From Caryophanales bacterium UBA3935 (GTDB lineage: Bacteria > Bacillota_I > Bacilli_A > ML615J-28 > CAG-698), in NCBI GenBank assembly GCA_002385755.1, contig DGED01000006.1, positions 1 through 8,904 on the forward strand: a stretch of DNA of 8,904 nucleotides, in the 5' to 3' direction. Position 1 is the stretch's first letter, and each line of letters begins with the position of its first letter. Made by a program: the position numbers and the translations under genes. The notes under the pieces were generated by a model. The model worked only from the letters and a program-made list of their open reading frames with translations. It made no database searches and was not told where the DNA came from. Of this stretch, positions 1 through 5,108 are shown in pieces.

Positions 1-1
1 T

Positions 2-94
2 TGGAATGAACGTATATGGATGTTAATGGTGGAAAAGGCAATCGTTCAAAGAGATAAGAACATTAAGTTTATTTTCTATGGCAATCCAATTTAG
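2..94 (+). CDS. C-terminal end of a gene cut by the window start, possibly a large serine recombinase
   Basis: Thirty codons are open from the window edge to a TAG at 92-94. The tail has an alternating hydrophobic pattern: WNERIW, then LMVEKAIVQRDK, then IKFIFYGNPI at the very end. This resembles the C-terminal end of large serine recombinases, which often finish with a segment of the type 'lw..lve.v.V..d..i.F.F.nG..I'. That match is from memory of the family and the fragment is short, so the identity is tentative. If right, the window begins at the end of an integrative element's recombinase, which fits the mobile and decayed genes that follow. A hairpin at 129-167 would end its transcript. 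Confidence 0.4.
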   Translation, partial: WNERIWMLMVEKAIVQRDKNIKFIFYGNPI

Positions 95-114
95 AGTAAA
101 AACAAATAATTTCT

Positions 115-142
115 TGTTAATAGGGGTCAAAAATGCTATAAT
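115..142 (+). promoter_or_regulatory. Promoter for the HhH protein gene
   Basis: The -35 is TTGTTA (115-120; 4 of 6 consensus), followed by a 16-base spacer and a perfect TATAAT (137-142). TG at 134-135 makes it an extended -10 (TGcTATAAT). Transcription would begin near 149, some 70 bases before the ATG at 219. The -10 lies in the left arm of the inverted repeat at 129-167, so the same bases serve as promoter and as part of a hairpin. Confidence 0.65.
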
Positions 143-172
143 TCAAGCAATGAACTATAGCATTTTTAATTT
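129..172 (+). terminator. Rho-independent terminator with perfect 12-bp stem
   Basis: AAAAATGCTATA (129-140) is the exact reverse complement of TATAGCATTTTT (156-167), with a 15-base loop that can pair further (TTC 142-144 with GAA 152-154). The stem ends in a U-run on the plus strand and starts with an A-run, so it could act in both directions. It would end the transcript of the truncated upstream gene. It overlaps the next promoter's -10 box, so an operator role is an alternative. Confidence 0.6.
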
Positions 173-218
173 TATAAAAAATCATTTCTTGTTAAATGTA
201 ATGGATTAGGAGGATTGG

Positions 219-1004
219 ATGAATAATATAAGTTTTTATAGGAAATCATATGAATATTTAATTAGTAAGTTACACGATAAAAACTATACAGATATTAATG
301 AGGTTAATAATTTATTAAATGGAGTGTATTCTACCGATACATTTTTTGATAGATTGCTTTCATCAGCACAAAATTATCAAGGAATGCCAAATTATATAGG
401 TTATTGGAAACATAATAAAGATTTGATTAGAAATACTGTTTATTATCCAGATATCCAAACAGCATCAAACCAATTTCAAACGGCAAATGAACTTTATGAG
501 GCCTTTATTAATGCAGGAATAGATATGAAAAACTCACAGAAAAGTTGGCTTAAATACTCAAATACTATTTTTAAAGGCATCAAATTTCTAAGTAAATTTA
601 AATCACAAAAAGAATTTGAAGACGATGTTAAAAAATATGCAATCAATAACAAGCATGATTATAAAAAATATGTTATTGATAATTTAAGTGGTATTTTTGG
701 TTTTGCTTTGGGCTGCGACTTTTTAAAGGAACAAGGCTTCCTTGATTATTCAAAACCGGATGTTCATATAAAAGCTGTTATTTCATTAAAACTAATTTTA
801 GAATATAACTTTCCATATAAATCATTAAGCCTTTCTGACTATGATTATTTTGATGAAATTACTCAAATAGCAAAAGATAACAATAAAACACCATATCATA
901 TTGATAAACTTATATGGTTATGCTGTACTGGGAATATTCATTCACAGAACAAAGATTTTAAGTTTAAGAGAGAAGAATATTTAAACGCCATTTCAACATG
1001 GTAA
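219..1004 (+). CDS. Helix-hairpin-helix protein, DNA glycosylase-like (function uncertain)
   Basis: This is a 261-residue soluble protein with a strong start: AGGAGG at 208-213, five bases before ATG 219. I do not recognise a named family with certainty. The C-terminal third has features of helix-hairpin-helix base-excision enzymes: an HhH-like segment at about residues 153-172 (NLSGIFGFALGCDFLKEQG), a KPDVH motif at 179-183 as seen where HhH-GPD glycosylases carry their catalytic aspartate, and a closing segment at 224-240 (TPYHIDKLIWLCCTGNI). The N-terminal 120 residues are helical and rich in Asn, Tyr and Lys with no motif I know. There is no signal peptide or membrane segment. It lies alone between the promoter at 115-142 and the IS element, in AT-rich accessory DNA. 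A role in DNA repair or restriction is inference only. Confidence 0.75.
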   Translation: MNNISFYRKSYEYLISKLHDKNYTDINEVNNLLNGVYSTDTFFDRLLSSAQNYQGMPNYIGYWKHNKDLIRNTVYYPDIQTASNQFQTANELYEAFINAGIDMKNSQKSWLKYSNTIFKGIKFLSKFKSQKEFEDDVKKYAINNKHDYKKYVIDNLSGIFGFALGCDFLKEQGFLDYSKPDVHIKAVISLKLILEYNFPYKSLSLSDYDYFDEITQIAKDNNKTPYHIDKLIWLCCTGNIHSQNKDFKFKREEYLNAISTW

Positions 1005-1072
1005 AACTTAGTAACTTACTAAAAACCTTGAAAGGGGATATTGTTTGATAAATACATTTTTAATAACATTAT

Positions 1073-1116
1073 TGATGCTAGTATAAATAACGGATAAGTT
1101 AAACATAGAGTGTTCA
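1073..1116 (+). repeat. IS left inverted repeat (IRL)
   Basis: This is an imperfect match to the reverse complement of 2327-2373. It starts TGATGCTA and contains TATAAA at 1082-1087, which could be the -10 of a promoter made when the IS ends are joined in a circle. Confidence 0.6.
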
Positions 1117-1152
1117 TGTTAAAATAATACATGAAAAGGAAGTGAACTTATC
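1093..1152 (+). repeat. Inverted repeat GATAAGTT/AACTTATC just before orfA
   Basis: GATAAGTT (1093-1100) and AACTTATC (1145-1152) are perfect 8-bp reverse complements, the second ending two bases before the orfA ATG at 1154. In an RNA that enters from outside the IS, this stem would enclose the AAGGAAG ribosome binding region and abut the start codon. Several insertion sequences use such structures to block translation from read-through transcripts. That role here is inference. Confidence 0.4.
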
Positions 1153-1153
1153 A

Positions 1154-1447
1154 ATGGCAAAGCATTATGATAAACAGTTTAAACTAGACGCAATCAAGTA
1201 CCGACAAACACATCCAGAATTAAGTGTCGCAGCAGTGTGTCGAAACCTTAATATATCAGAACCGACTTATTATAAATGGTCATCTGAATATAAAAATGAT
1301 GGTGATATTAATCACAGGGGTAGTGGTAATTTTTCAAATGATTTAGAAAAAGGAAATGCACGACTACGAAAAGAACTTCAAGCTAAAGAAGACGCGCTTA
1401 GAATCTTAAAAAAAGCCATCAGCATTCTGAACGAGGAACCGAAGTAA
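1154..1447 (+). CDS. IS3-family transposase OrfA (HTH protein)
   Basis: OrfA is the DNA-binding and regulatory subunit of the IS3 transposase. The 97-residue product from ATG 1154 starts MAKHYDKQFKLDAI, typical of the HTH_Tnp_1/transposase_8 family. A helix-turn-helix covers about residues 19-42 (SVAAVCRNLNISEPTYYKWSSEY), and the C-terminal 30 residues (LEKGNARLRKEL..ALRILKKAISIL) form the leucine-zipper-like coiled coil used for multimerisation. A GTG at 1142 would add four residues but lies on top of the AAGGAAG ribosome binding site (1136-1142), so I prefer ATG 1154 despite its long spacing. The gene ends 14 bases before the first usable orfB start. A run of seven A (1408-1414) near its end allows a -1 shift into the orfB frame. 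Confidence 0.88.
   Translation: MAKHYDKQFKLDAIKYRQTHPELSVAAVCRNLNISEPTYYKWSSEYKNDGDINHRGSGNFSNDLEKGNARLRKELQAKEDALRILKKAISILNEEPK
1402..1444 (+). other. Predicted -1 programmed frameshift window (orfA to orfB)
   Basis: The orfB frame is open upstream from a TAG at 1399-1401, so it overlaps orfA from 1402 to the orfA stop at 1445. In the overlap, the orfA codons TTA AAA AAA GCC give the slippery A AAA AAA (1408-1414). A -1 slip here continues as SHQHSERGTEVIYKLVLDE and runs straight into OrfB, making the fused OrfAB transposase usual for IS3. No strong downstream hairpin was seen. Confidence 0.6.
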
Positions 1448-1461
1448 TATACAAACTAGTT

Positions 1462-2316
1462 TTGGATGAGAGACACCAAATTTCGGTTTCCAGGGTGCTG
1501 AATATTTTAGGTGTTTCTACTTCTGGGTTTTACGATTACATCAAAAGAGAACCCAGTAAACAAGCGTTACGTAAAAAGGAAATTAAAACACAAATTCAAA
1601 TCAAATATGATGAATCAAAACAAATCTATGGTGCACCTAAGATTACTGAGAAGTTAAAAGATACAGGCGTAAAGATAGCCGTTAAGACAGTATCTAATTA
1701 CATGAGAGAATTAGATATTAGAGCGATATATCGCTCTAAATGGATAAAAACAACTTTTGATAGTGATTTCAGCACTAATCTAGAAAACTTAGTCAAACGA
1801 GAATTTGACACTGATAAACCAAATAGTCTGTGGGTCACAGACATTACATATATTTCGACTTATACAGGGTTTGTATACCTAACAAGTGTGATGGATTTAT
1901 TCAGTCGTAAAATCATCGCTTGGGATCTATCAGATAGCTTATCTGTAGATTCAGTTGTTAGATGTATTAAACGTGCAAAAGAAAGACGGAATTTGGATAA
2001 ACCACTGATTATTCATAGTGATCGTGGGACACAATATGTTTCAAAAGAGTATTTGAGTTTAATGGATTCTAACATGAGCCCAAGTTATTCAAAGAAAGCA
2101 GATCCGTGGGATAATGCATGTATAGAATCCTTTCACGCCATTATCAAACGTGAATGGTTAAAGAGATTTAAGATAAAAGATTTAGAGCATGCTCAACAGT
2201 TAGTGTTTGAATATATTGAAACATTTTACAATACTGTAAGGATACATGGCGCCTTAGGATATATTTTTCCTAACCAGTATGAAAAGCAATACGAAAACTC
2301 GAGGAATGCGAATTAA
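1462..2316 (+). CDS. IS3-family transposase OrfB (DDE integrase catalytic subunit)
   Basis: This is the catalytic half of the transposase, which cuts and joins IS ends. From TTG 1462 it has 284 residues. An HTH_21-like region (about residues 45-90, with IYGAPKITEKL) precedes an rve integrase core. The acidic triad is visible: D127 in WVTDITY, D187 in IIHSDRGTQY and E222 in DNACIESFH, with D187 and E222 35 positions apart. The C-terminal part (YIETFYNTVRIHGALGYIFPNQYE) matches the rve_3 segment of IS3 enzymes. TTG 1462 has no clear ribosome binding site, and the frame is open back to 1402, so the working product is probably OrfAB made by -1 frameshifting. All catalytic residues are present and there is no internal stop, so the element could still be active. 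Confidence 0.9.
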   Translation: MDERHQISVSRVLNILGVSTSGFYDYIKREPSKQALRKKEIKTQIQIKYDESKQIYGAPKITEKLKDTGVKIAVKTVSNYMRELDIRAIYRSKWIKTTFDSDFSTNLENLVKREFDTDKPNSLWVTDITYISTYTGFVYLTSVMDLFSRKIIAWDLSDSLSVDSVVRCIKRAKERRNLDKPLIIHSDRGTQYVSKEYLSLMDSNMSPSYSKKADPWDNACIESFHAIIKREWLKRFKIKDLEHAQQLVFEYIETFYNTVRIHGALGYIFPNQYEKQYENSRNAN

Positions 2317-2326
2317 CTAACAAAAT

Positions 2327-2373
2327 TGAACATACTCTTAATTTAATATGTCCTTTTTATTGACTTAGTATCA
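2327..2373 (-). repeat. IS right inverted repeat (IRR)
   Basis: This is the reverse-strand partner of 1073-1116, ending in TAGTATCA. It contains TTGACT at 2360-2365, an outward-facing -35 box. Confidence 0.6.
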
Positions 2374-2389
2374 GAAGACATGTTATAAT
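2360..2389 (+). promoter_or_regulatory. Hybrid promoter: -35 in IS right end, -10 in flanking DNA
   Basis: TTGACT (2360-2365; 5 of 6 consensus) and TATAAT (2384-2389) are separated by 18 bases, and TG at 2381-2382 gives an extended -10. The -35 lies inside the IS right repeat, while the -10 lies outside the IS, whose end I place at 2373. It would start near 2396 and drive the SHOCT-domain gene at 2423. Confidence 0.7.
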
Positions 2390-2422
2390 AAATATAAATA
2401 AATATATAAAGGAGTTTTAATT

Positions 2423-2791
2423 ATGGTTTTTGGTATATTAGCTTTAGGATTAAAAAATAAGACTTTAGGTATTATTGCAATTGTTTCAGGTGCGTGTTTT
2501 ACAATACTTTGGTTAATAGTGGGACTATCTGGTGATTCATATACAATGATAGGATCATTGATGCTTATAGCAGTCACAGGTATACCTGACCTAACTATGG
2601 GTATAATTCAAGTCGGTAAAAGCAAAAAAGAAGAGGAATTATTAAGCACTAAACAATTAAATTCCAATGATAGCCAATTATCACTTGCAGCGAGAATTAA
2701 TGAAATTCAAGTATTAAAAGAAAAAGGTGCATTAAACGAGGAAGAATTTCAAGAAGCAAAGAAAATAATCTTGGAACAATACAAGAAATAA
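2423..2791 (+). CDS. Small membrane protein with C-terminal SHOCT domain
   Basis: The product has 122 residues. AAAGGAG at 2408-2414 stands eight bases before the ATG. Two membrane segments are predicted at about residues 14-36 and 41-64; the first ten residues are also hydrophobic. A charged linker (KSKKEEELLSTKQ) leads to a SHOCT domain at about 87-118, with the signature LSLAARINEIQVLKEKGALNEEEFQEAKKIIL cut here into its key parts: L-x-LK-x-KGAL-x-EEEF-x-x-KK-x-LL-type spacing. SHOCT domains are short C-terminal oligomerisation modules of unclear function, often on membrane proteins. Its likely promoter is partly supplied by the adjacent IS, so its expression may have changed when the IS landed. 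The N terminus could have been longer before that insertion, but the strong ribosome binding site argues that this start is used. Confidence 0.85.
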   Translation: MVFGILALGLKNKTLGIIAIVSGACFTILWLIVGLSGDSYTMIGSLMLIAVTGIPDLTMGIIQVGKSKKEEELLSTKQLNSNDSQLSLAARINEIQVLKEKGALNEEEFQEAKKIILEQYKK

Positions 2792-2797
2792 CTATTT

Positions 2798-2827
2798 CTA
2801 CATATTAGTAATCATGTATGTAGTTTT
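2798..2827 (+). terminator. Weak terminator-like hairpin after the SHOCT gene
   Basis: CTACATA (2798-2804) pairs perfectly with TATGTAG (2817-2823) across a 12-base loop, followed by only TTTTC. It lies seven bases after the stop codon. The short AU-rich stem and short U-run make it a weak candidate. Confidence 0.35.
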
Positions 2828-2888
2828 CATTTAAAACGCAATTTAGAAAAAAACATAAAAAACAGTTGCATAGCGTGTGAAAAATTAG

Positions 2889-3131
2889 GAAAAATATCAG
2901 ATATATATAGGAACAGAATATATCGCGGGAAACAGTTTTTATTTAATTGGATCATTTGCTGTGATAGACCTAAAATACAACGAAGTACAAAACATGGATG
3001 ATATCATAAATATATTAGTTGATTTTTGTGATAATGAAATATGGAACTTTACTAATTTTGATATATTAGCTAATCCTCTTATGAATTATTTAGTGAATAC
3101 ATGGAGTATTGTGAACAATCGTTTTCAATAG
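2889..3131 (+). pseudogene. Remnant of an unidentified gene (80 codons without a convincing start)
   Basis: This frame is open from just after a TAG at 2886-2888 to a TAG at 3129-3131. Its 80 codons read like real protein: IGTEYIAGNSFYLIGSFAV, then NMDDIINILVDFCDNEIW, then FDILANPLMNYLVNTW. There is no ATG until 2994, which would give only 45 residues and has no good ribosome binding site. The only other start is a GTG at 2961. A second frame covering 2830-3000 is also open, so one or more frameshifts may have split a longer gene. I do not recognise the family. The AT-rich composition matches its accessory neighbours. A strong terminator at 3247-3279 may once have ended this transcript. Confidence 0.4.
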
Positions 3132-3246
3132 TTTTACTGGATATTTATATAAAACTTCTTAATTAAGCCATAAATTAAGGGTGCGTAAATTTTGATAGGG
3201 GGCGTAATTGTATCAATATAGTTCTACAAACCCAAATAAGATGAAT
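3132..3246. other. Non-coding gap between a gene remnant and the terminator
   Basis: No reading frame of note was found on either strand. It holds a palindrome CTTAATTAAG (3158-3167), a possible small hairpin CTTAATT/AATTAAG (3158-3179), and the left arm ATTGTATCAA (3207-3216) of an inverted repeat completed at 3251-3260. Confidence 0.4.
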
Positions 3247-3279
3247 AGGTTTGATACAATATGTGTCAAGCCTTTTTTT
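3247..3279 (+). terminator. Strong rho-independent terminator
   Basis: AGGTTTGATAC (3247-3257) pairs with GTGTCAAGCCT (3263-3273) over 11 base pairs with two G-U wobbles and a five-base loop (AATAT). Seven T follow at 3273-3279. The competing repeat ATTGTATCAA (3207-3216) can pair with TTGATACAAT (3251-3260), part of this stem, so an alternative fold exists. Confidence 0.7.
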
Positions 3280-3416
3280 ATTTGCTGCAAATCAATAATG
3301 AGACTAAAATAACTCAAAAATTACCCTTGAAGTGTTGAAGTGGCTAATAAATGTTTGAAATGATAAAGAAGTAAAAAGTAAAACATATGTCATAGTGCAA
3401 GACAATACGGGATTTA

Positions 3417-3446
3417 TTGGAATCAAAGTATCTATTATGATATAAT
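3417..3446 (+). promoter_or_regulatory. Promoter upstream of the Bro-N/DinD remnant and lipoprotein gene
   Basis: TTGGAA (3417-3422; 4 of 6), an 18-base spacer and TATAAT (3441-3446), with TG at 3438-3439 giving an extended -10. A start near 3453 would give the lipoprotein gene a leader of about 190 bases running through the gene remnant at 3505-3640. Confidence 0.6.
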
Positions 3447-3504
3447 TTATATAACTTTATAACATAAATAAGTCGAATAATAAGCTCTAATAAAGATATT
3501 ATGA

Positions 3505-3640
3505 TTATTACAACAATATACCAAAAGCTGGTATTTTAGTGTGGTTGATATAGTTGCGTTATTTAAAGGATAGCGATAATCAAAGAAATTATTGGAAAGT
3601 TTTAAAATATAGATTAGCAAAAGAAGGGGGATTTAAAAAA
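3505..3640 (+). pseudogene. Frameshifted remnant of a Bro-N / DinD-like gene
   Basis: Two adjacent frames together spell a known N-terminal motif. Frame one (3505-3570) reads KSWYFSVVDIVALFK and stops at TAG 3571. Frame two (from 3569) reads DSDNQRNYWKVLKYRLAKEGG. Joined, they match the pattern 'WyFSVvDivavLtdSdnprrYWkvLK.Rl.kEG' of Bro-N domain proteins and DNA-damage-inducible protein D relatives, common in phages and mobile elements. One extra G in AAAGGA (3565-3570) accounts for the shift. The usual 'ETVTNC' continuation is missing: the homology ends at KEGG, a few bases before the lipoprotein ATG at 3642. No intact start is visible upstream. The family call is from memory of the motif, which is distinctive. 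Confidence 0.7.
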
Positions 3641-3641
3641 C

Positions 3642-4628
3642 ATGAAAATAAAGAGATTTACAAGATTAGTTATGATTATGTTGAGTAGCTTTGTTTTAGT
3701 ATCTTGTAACATGAATTATGAGGATATTATTAGGATAAACGGCGAAGTAAATAGTATATTAGAAGTTGGAGAAAACTACATAGATGAAGGAGTTACACAT
3801 CCTGAAAAATATGTTTTAGTATCTAGTGGGGAAGTTAATTCAAATAAGCTTGGAACATACGAAATCAAGTATTCTGTCTTTACAGATAGAGGAGAACTTG
3901 TTAAGGAGTTATTTAGATTTATCAAAGTTGTTGATACACAAAAGCCTGTTTATACCGAAAAAAATCAAACTACATTTTTTGTTGGGTTTAAGTATTCAAT
4001 AAATGATTTTTTAGAGAATTACAGTGATAATTATGACAGCAAAAACAGTTTAATAGTTACAACTAATAGTGATTTTATATTTAGTGAAGCGGGGAAGCAA
4101 GAAATTGAGATTAAAATAGGTGATACATCAGGAAATGAAACTATCTATAATAATATCATTGATGTAATTTTAGACTTCGAAAAACTTATAGATCATGTTT
4201 ATAACAATCAAACTTATAAAATTAACAAGGGTGAAACGGGAATAGGGTCATCTTATGTTAGAGTCACAATTGATTCAAACACAAGTTTCACTTATTATGA
4301 TACTGGTTCATTACATTTCTTAAAGAGTTTTACTTCTAAATTAGGCACTAGAGCATCAATTCAAATATCAGCGACATATGGAAAGTTTGATGAAGCAAGT
4401 TTGAATTACCATGTCAGCGGAACAGGAAGTCAATATTCTGTTGGCTTTATTACGTTTAGTGCTGTTGAAAATTATGATTCTTTGAACTTTAGTAGTTTTA
4501 GAAGTAGTATCAATAATTTAAATCTAAATGAAAAAGACATGATAGATGAAATGAATCCAAGAGTATTAGATGTTCTTATAGAATTTAAAGATTATGTTGA
4601 ACAAACATTAGGTGTTACGTTCAAGTAA
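3642..4628 (+). CDS. Secreted lipoprotein with bacterial Ig-like (DUF5011-type) domains
   Basis: This is a 328-residue precursor. A type II signal peptide (MKIKRFTRL, then a hydrophobic core) ends in the lipobox LVSC, so Cys22 should be lipidated and the protein anchored outside the membrane. Residues 30-98 form a DUF5011/HYR-like Ig domain: IRINGEVNSILEVGENYIDEG, then SGEVNSNKLGTYEIKYSV, then FIKVVDTQKP. A second, weaker Ig-like repeat covers about 98-178, ending in GDTSGNETIYNNIIDV. The last 150 residues are Ser, Asn and Tyr rich and unfamiliar to me. Such Ig modules usually act as surface spacers or ligand-binding units. The ribosome binding site AAGGGGG (3624-3630) is about 11 bases from the ATG and lies within the codons of the Bro-N remnant. 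Its promoter is probably 3417-3446. The surface function and ligand are unknown. Confidence 0.88.
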   Translation: MKIKRFTRLVMIMLSSFVLVSCNMNYEDIIRINGEVNSILEVGENYIDEGVTHPEKYVLVSSGEVNSNKLGTYEIKYSVFTDRGELVKELFRFIKVVDTQKPVYTEKNQTTFFVGFKYSINDFLENYSDNYDSKNSLIVTTNSDFIFSEAGKQEIEIKIGDTSGNETIYNNIIDVILDFEKLIDHVYNNQTYKINKGETGIGSSYVRVTIDSNTSFTYYDTGSLHFLKSFTSKLGTRASIQISATYGKFDEASLNYHVSGTGSQYSVGFITFSAVENYDSLNFSSFRSSINNLNLNEKDMIDEMNPRVLDVLIEFKDYVEQTLGVTFK

Positions 4629-4641
4629 TATTTATTGTATA

Positions 4642-4664
4642 TATTATTCTGTGATTGAATAATA
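4642..4664 (+). repeat. 8-bp perfect hairpin after the lipoprotein gene
   Basis: TATTATTC (4642-4649) pairs with GAATAATA (4657-4664) across seven bases. No U-run follows, so it is at best a poor terminator or an RNA 3'-end stabiliser. Confidence 0.4.
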
Positions 4665-4682
4665 ACCACTTTCATATTAACA

Positions 4683-4711
4683 TTGACAAAAAAACCTTTA
4701 AATACTATAAT
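4683..4711 (+). promoter_or_regulatory. Consensus sigma-A promoter
   Basis: A perfect TTGACA (4683-4688), a 17-base spacer and a perfect TATAAT (4706-4711). Transcription would start near 4718, about 40 bases before the ATG at 4758. It is the strongest promoter in the window by sequence, and it drives the small acidic protein and the broken abiE genes. Confidence 0.85.
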
Positions 4712-4757
4712 TTGATTATAGACAAAAATAGATGGTTTTTAGAAGGCAGTGAAAATT

Positions 4758-5078
4758 ATGAAAAATAAAGTGATCTTATATGACATTAAAAAAGATAATG
4801 GTGATTCATTTGCTTTGCGAGCATTTATTTTTCCTGATGGAAGGTTGTCATTTGAAGGACAAGATTTTTGCGAAACAGCTTTGAAGTGGTATGGTGATGA
4901 AGAGTATGAATATTTCTATATTTTTGATATTGAAAACACGAATAAATTAAAAGTAGTATTAAAATCTGACGACTTGCTTGAATCTTTAGTCAATTTTTTT
5001 AATGGCGAGATGAGAGATGAGGAATTTAGAAAATTATGTGAAAATAATGATATTAAGTATGATATTCATGTGATGTAG
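4758..5078 (+). CDS. Small acidic protein of unknown function
   Basis: This 106-residue protein starts MKNKVILYDIKKDNG. I do not recognise a named family. It is acidic, without signal peptide or membrane segment. Visible blocks are an N-terminal beta-rich part (SFALRAFIFPDGRLSFEGQDF), a central WYGDEEYEYFYIFD stretch, and a helical C terminus (LLESLVNFFNGEMRDEEFRKLCENNDIKYDIHVM). Small acidic proteins of this shape are often cargo or immunity-like genes, but that is only an analogy. AGAAGG (4741-4746) precedes ATG 4758 by 11 bases; a GTG at 4749 in the same frame would be too close to it. The consensus promoter 4683-4711 suggests it is well expressed. It sits 30 bases before the truncated AbiEi frame and may share its transcript. 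Confidence 0.75.
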   Translation: MKNKVILYDIKKDNGDSFALRAFIFPDGRLSFEGQDFCETALKWYGDEEYEYFYIFDIENTNKLKVVLKSDDLLESLVNFFNGEMRDEEFRKLCENNDIKYDIHVM

Positions 5079-5108
5079 ATTAATAGTTATCATTTATTGT
5101 AAAGGGGT

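Larger units (their letters stand above)
104..195. repeat. Pair of 17-bp direct repeats flanking the terminator/promoter
   Basis: AAATAATTTCTTGTTAA at 104-120 recurs as AAATCATTTCTTGTTAA at 179-195, with 16 of 17 bases identical and starts 75 bases apart. The left copy contains the -35-like TTGTTA of the promoter at 115-142. The right copy has no matching -10. They may mark a small duplication or binding sites for a regulator; the sequence alone does not decide. Confidence 0.5.
1073..2373 (+). mobile_element. IS3-family insertion sequence, about 1.3 kb
   Basis: Two transposase genes (orfA, orfB) in the IS3 arrangement are flanked by long imperfect inverted repeats. The left end (1073-1116, beginning TGATGCTA) and the reverse complement of the right end (2373 back to 2327, beginning TGATACTA) align with about 32 identities in 44 columns and two small gaps. 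Shared blocks include TTAAA, AGAGT and GTTCA. The termini are TG...CA and the length is about 1301 bases, normal for IS3. I see no target-site duplication (TTAT on the left, GAAG on the right), so the ends could be off by a few bases, or the insertion is old or rearranged. A shorter reading with ends at TGTTCA (1111) and TGAACA (2332) is possible, but has much shorter repeats. Confidence 0.75.
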
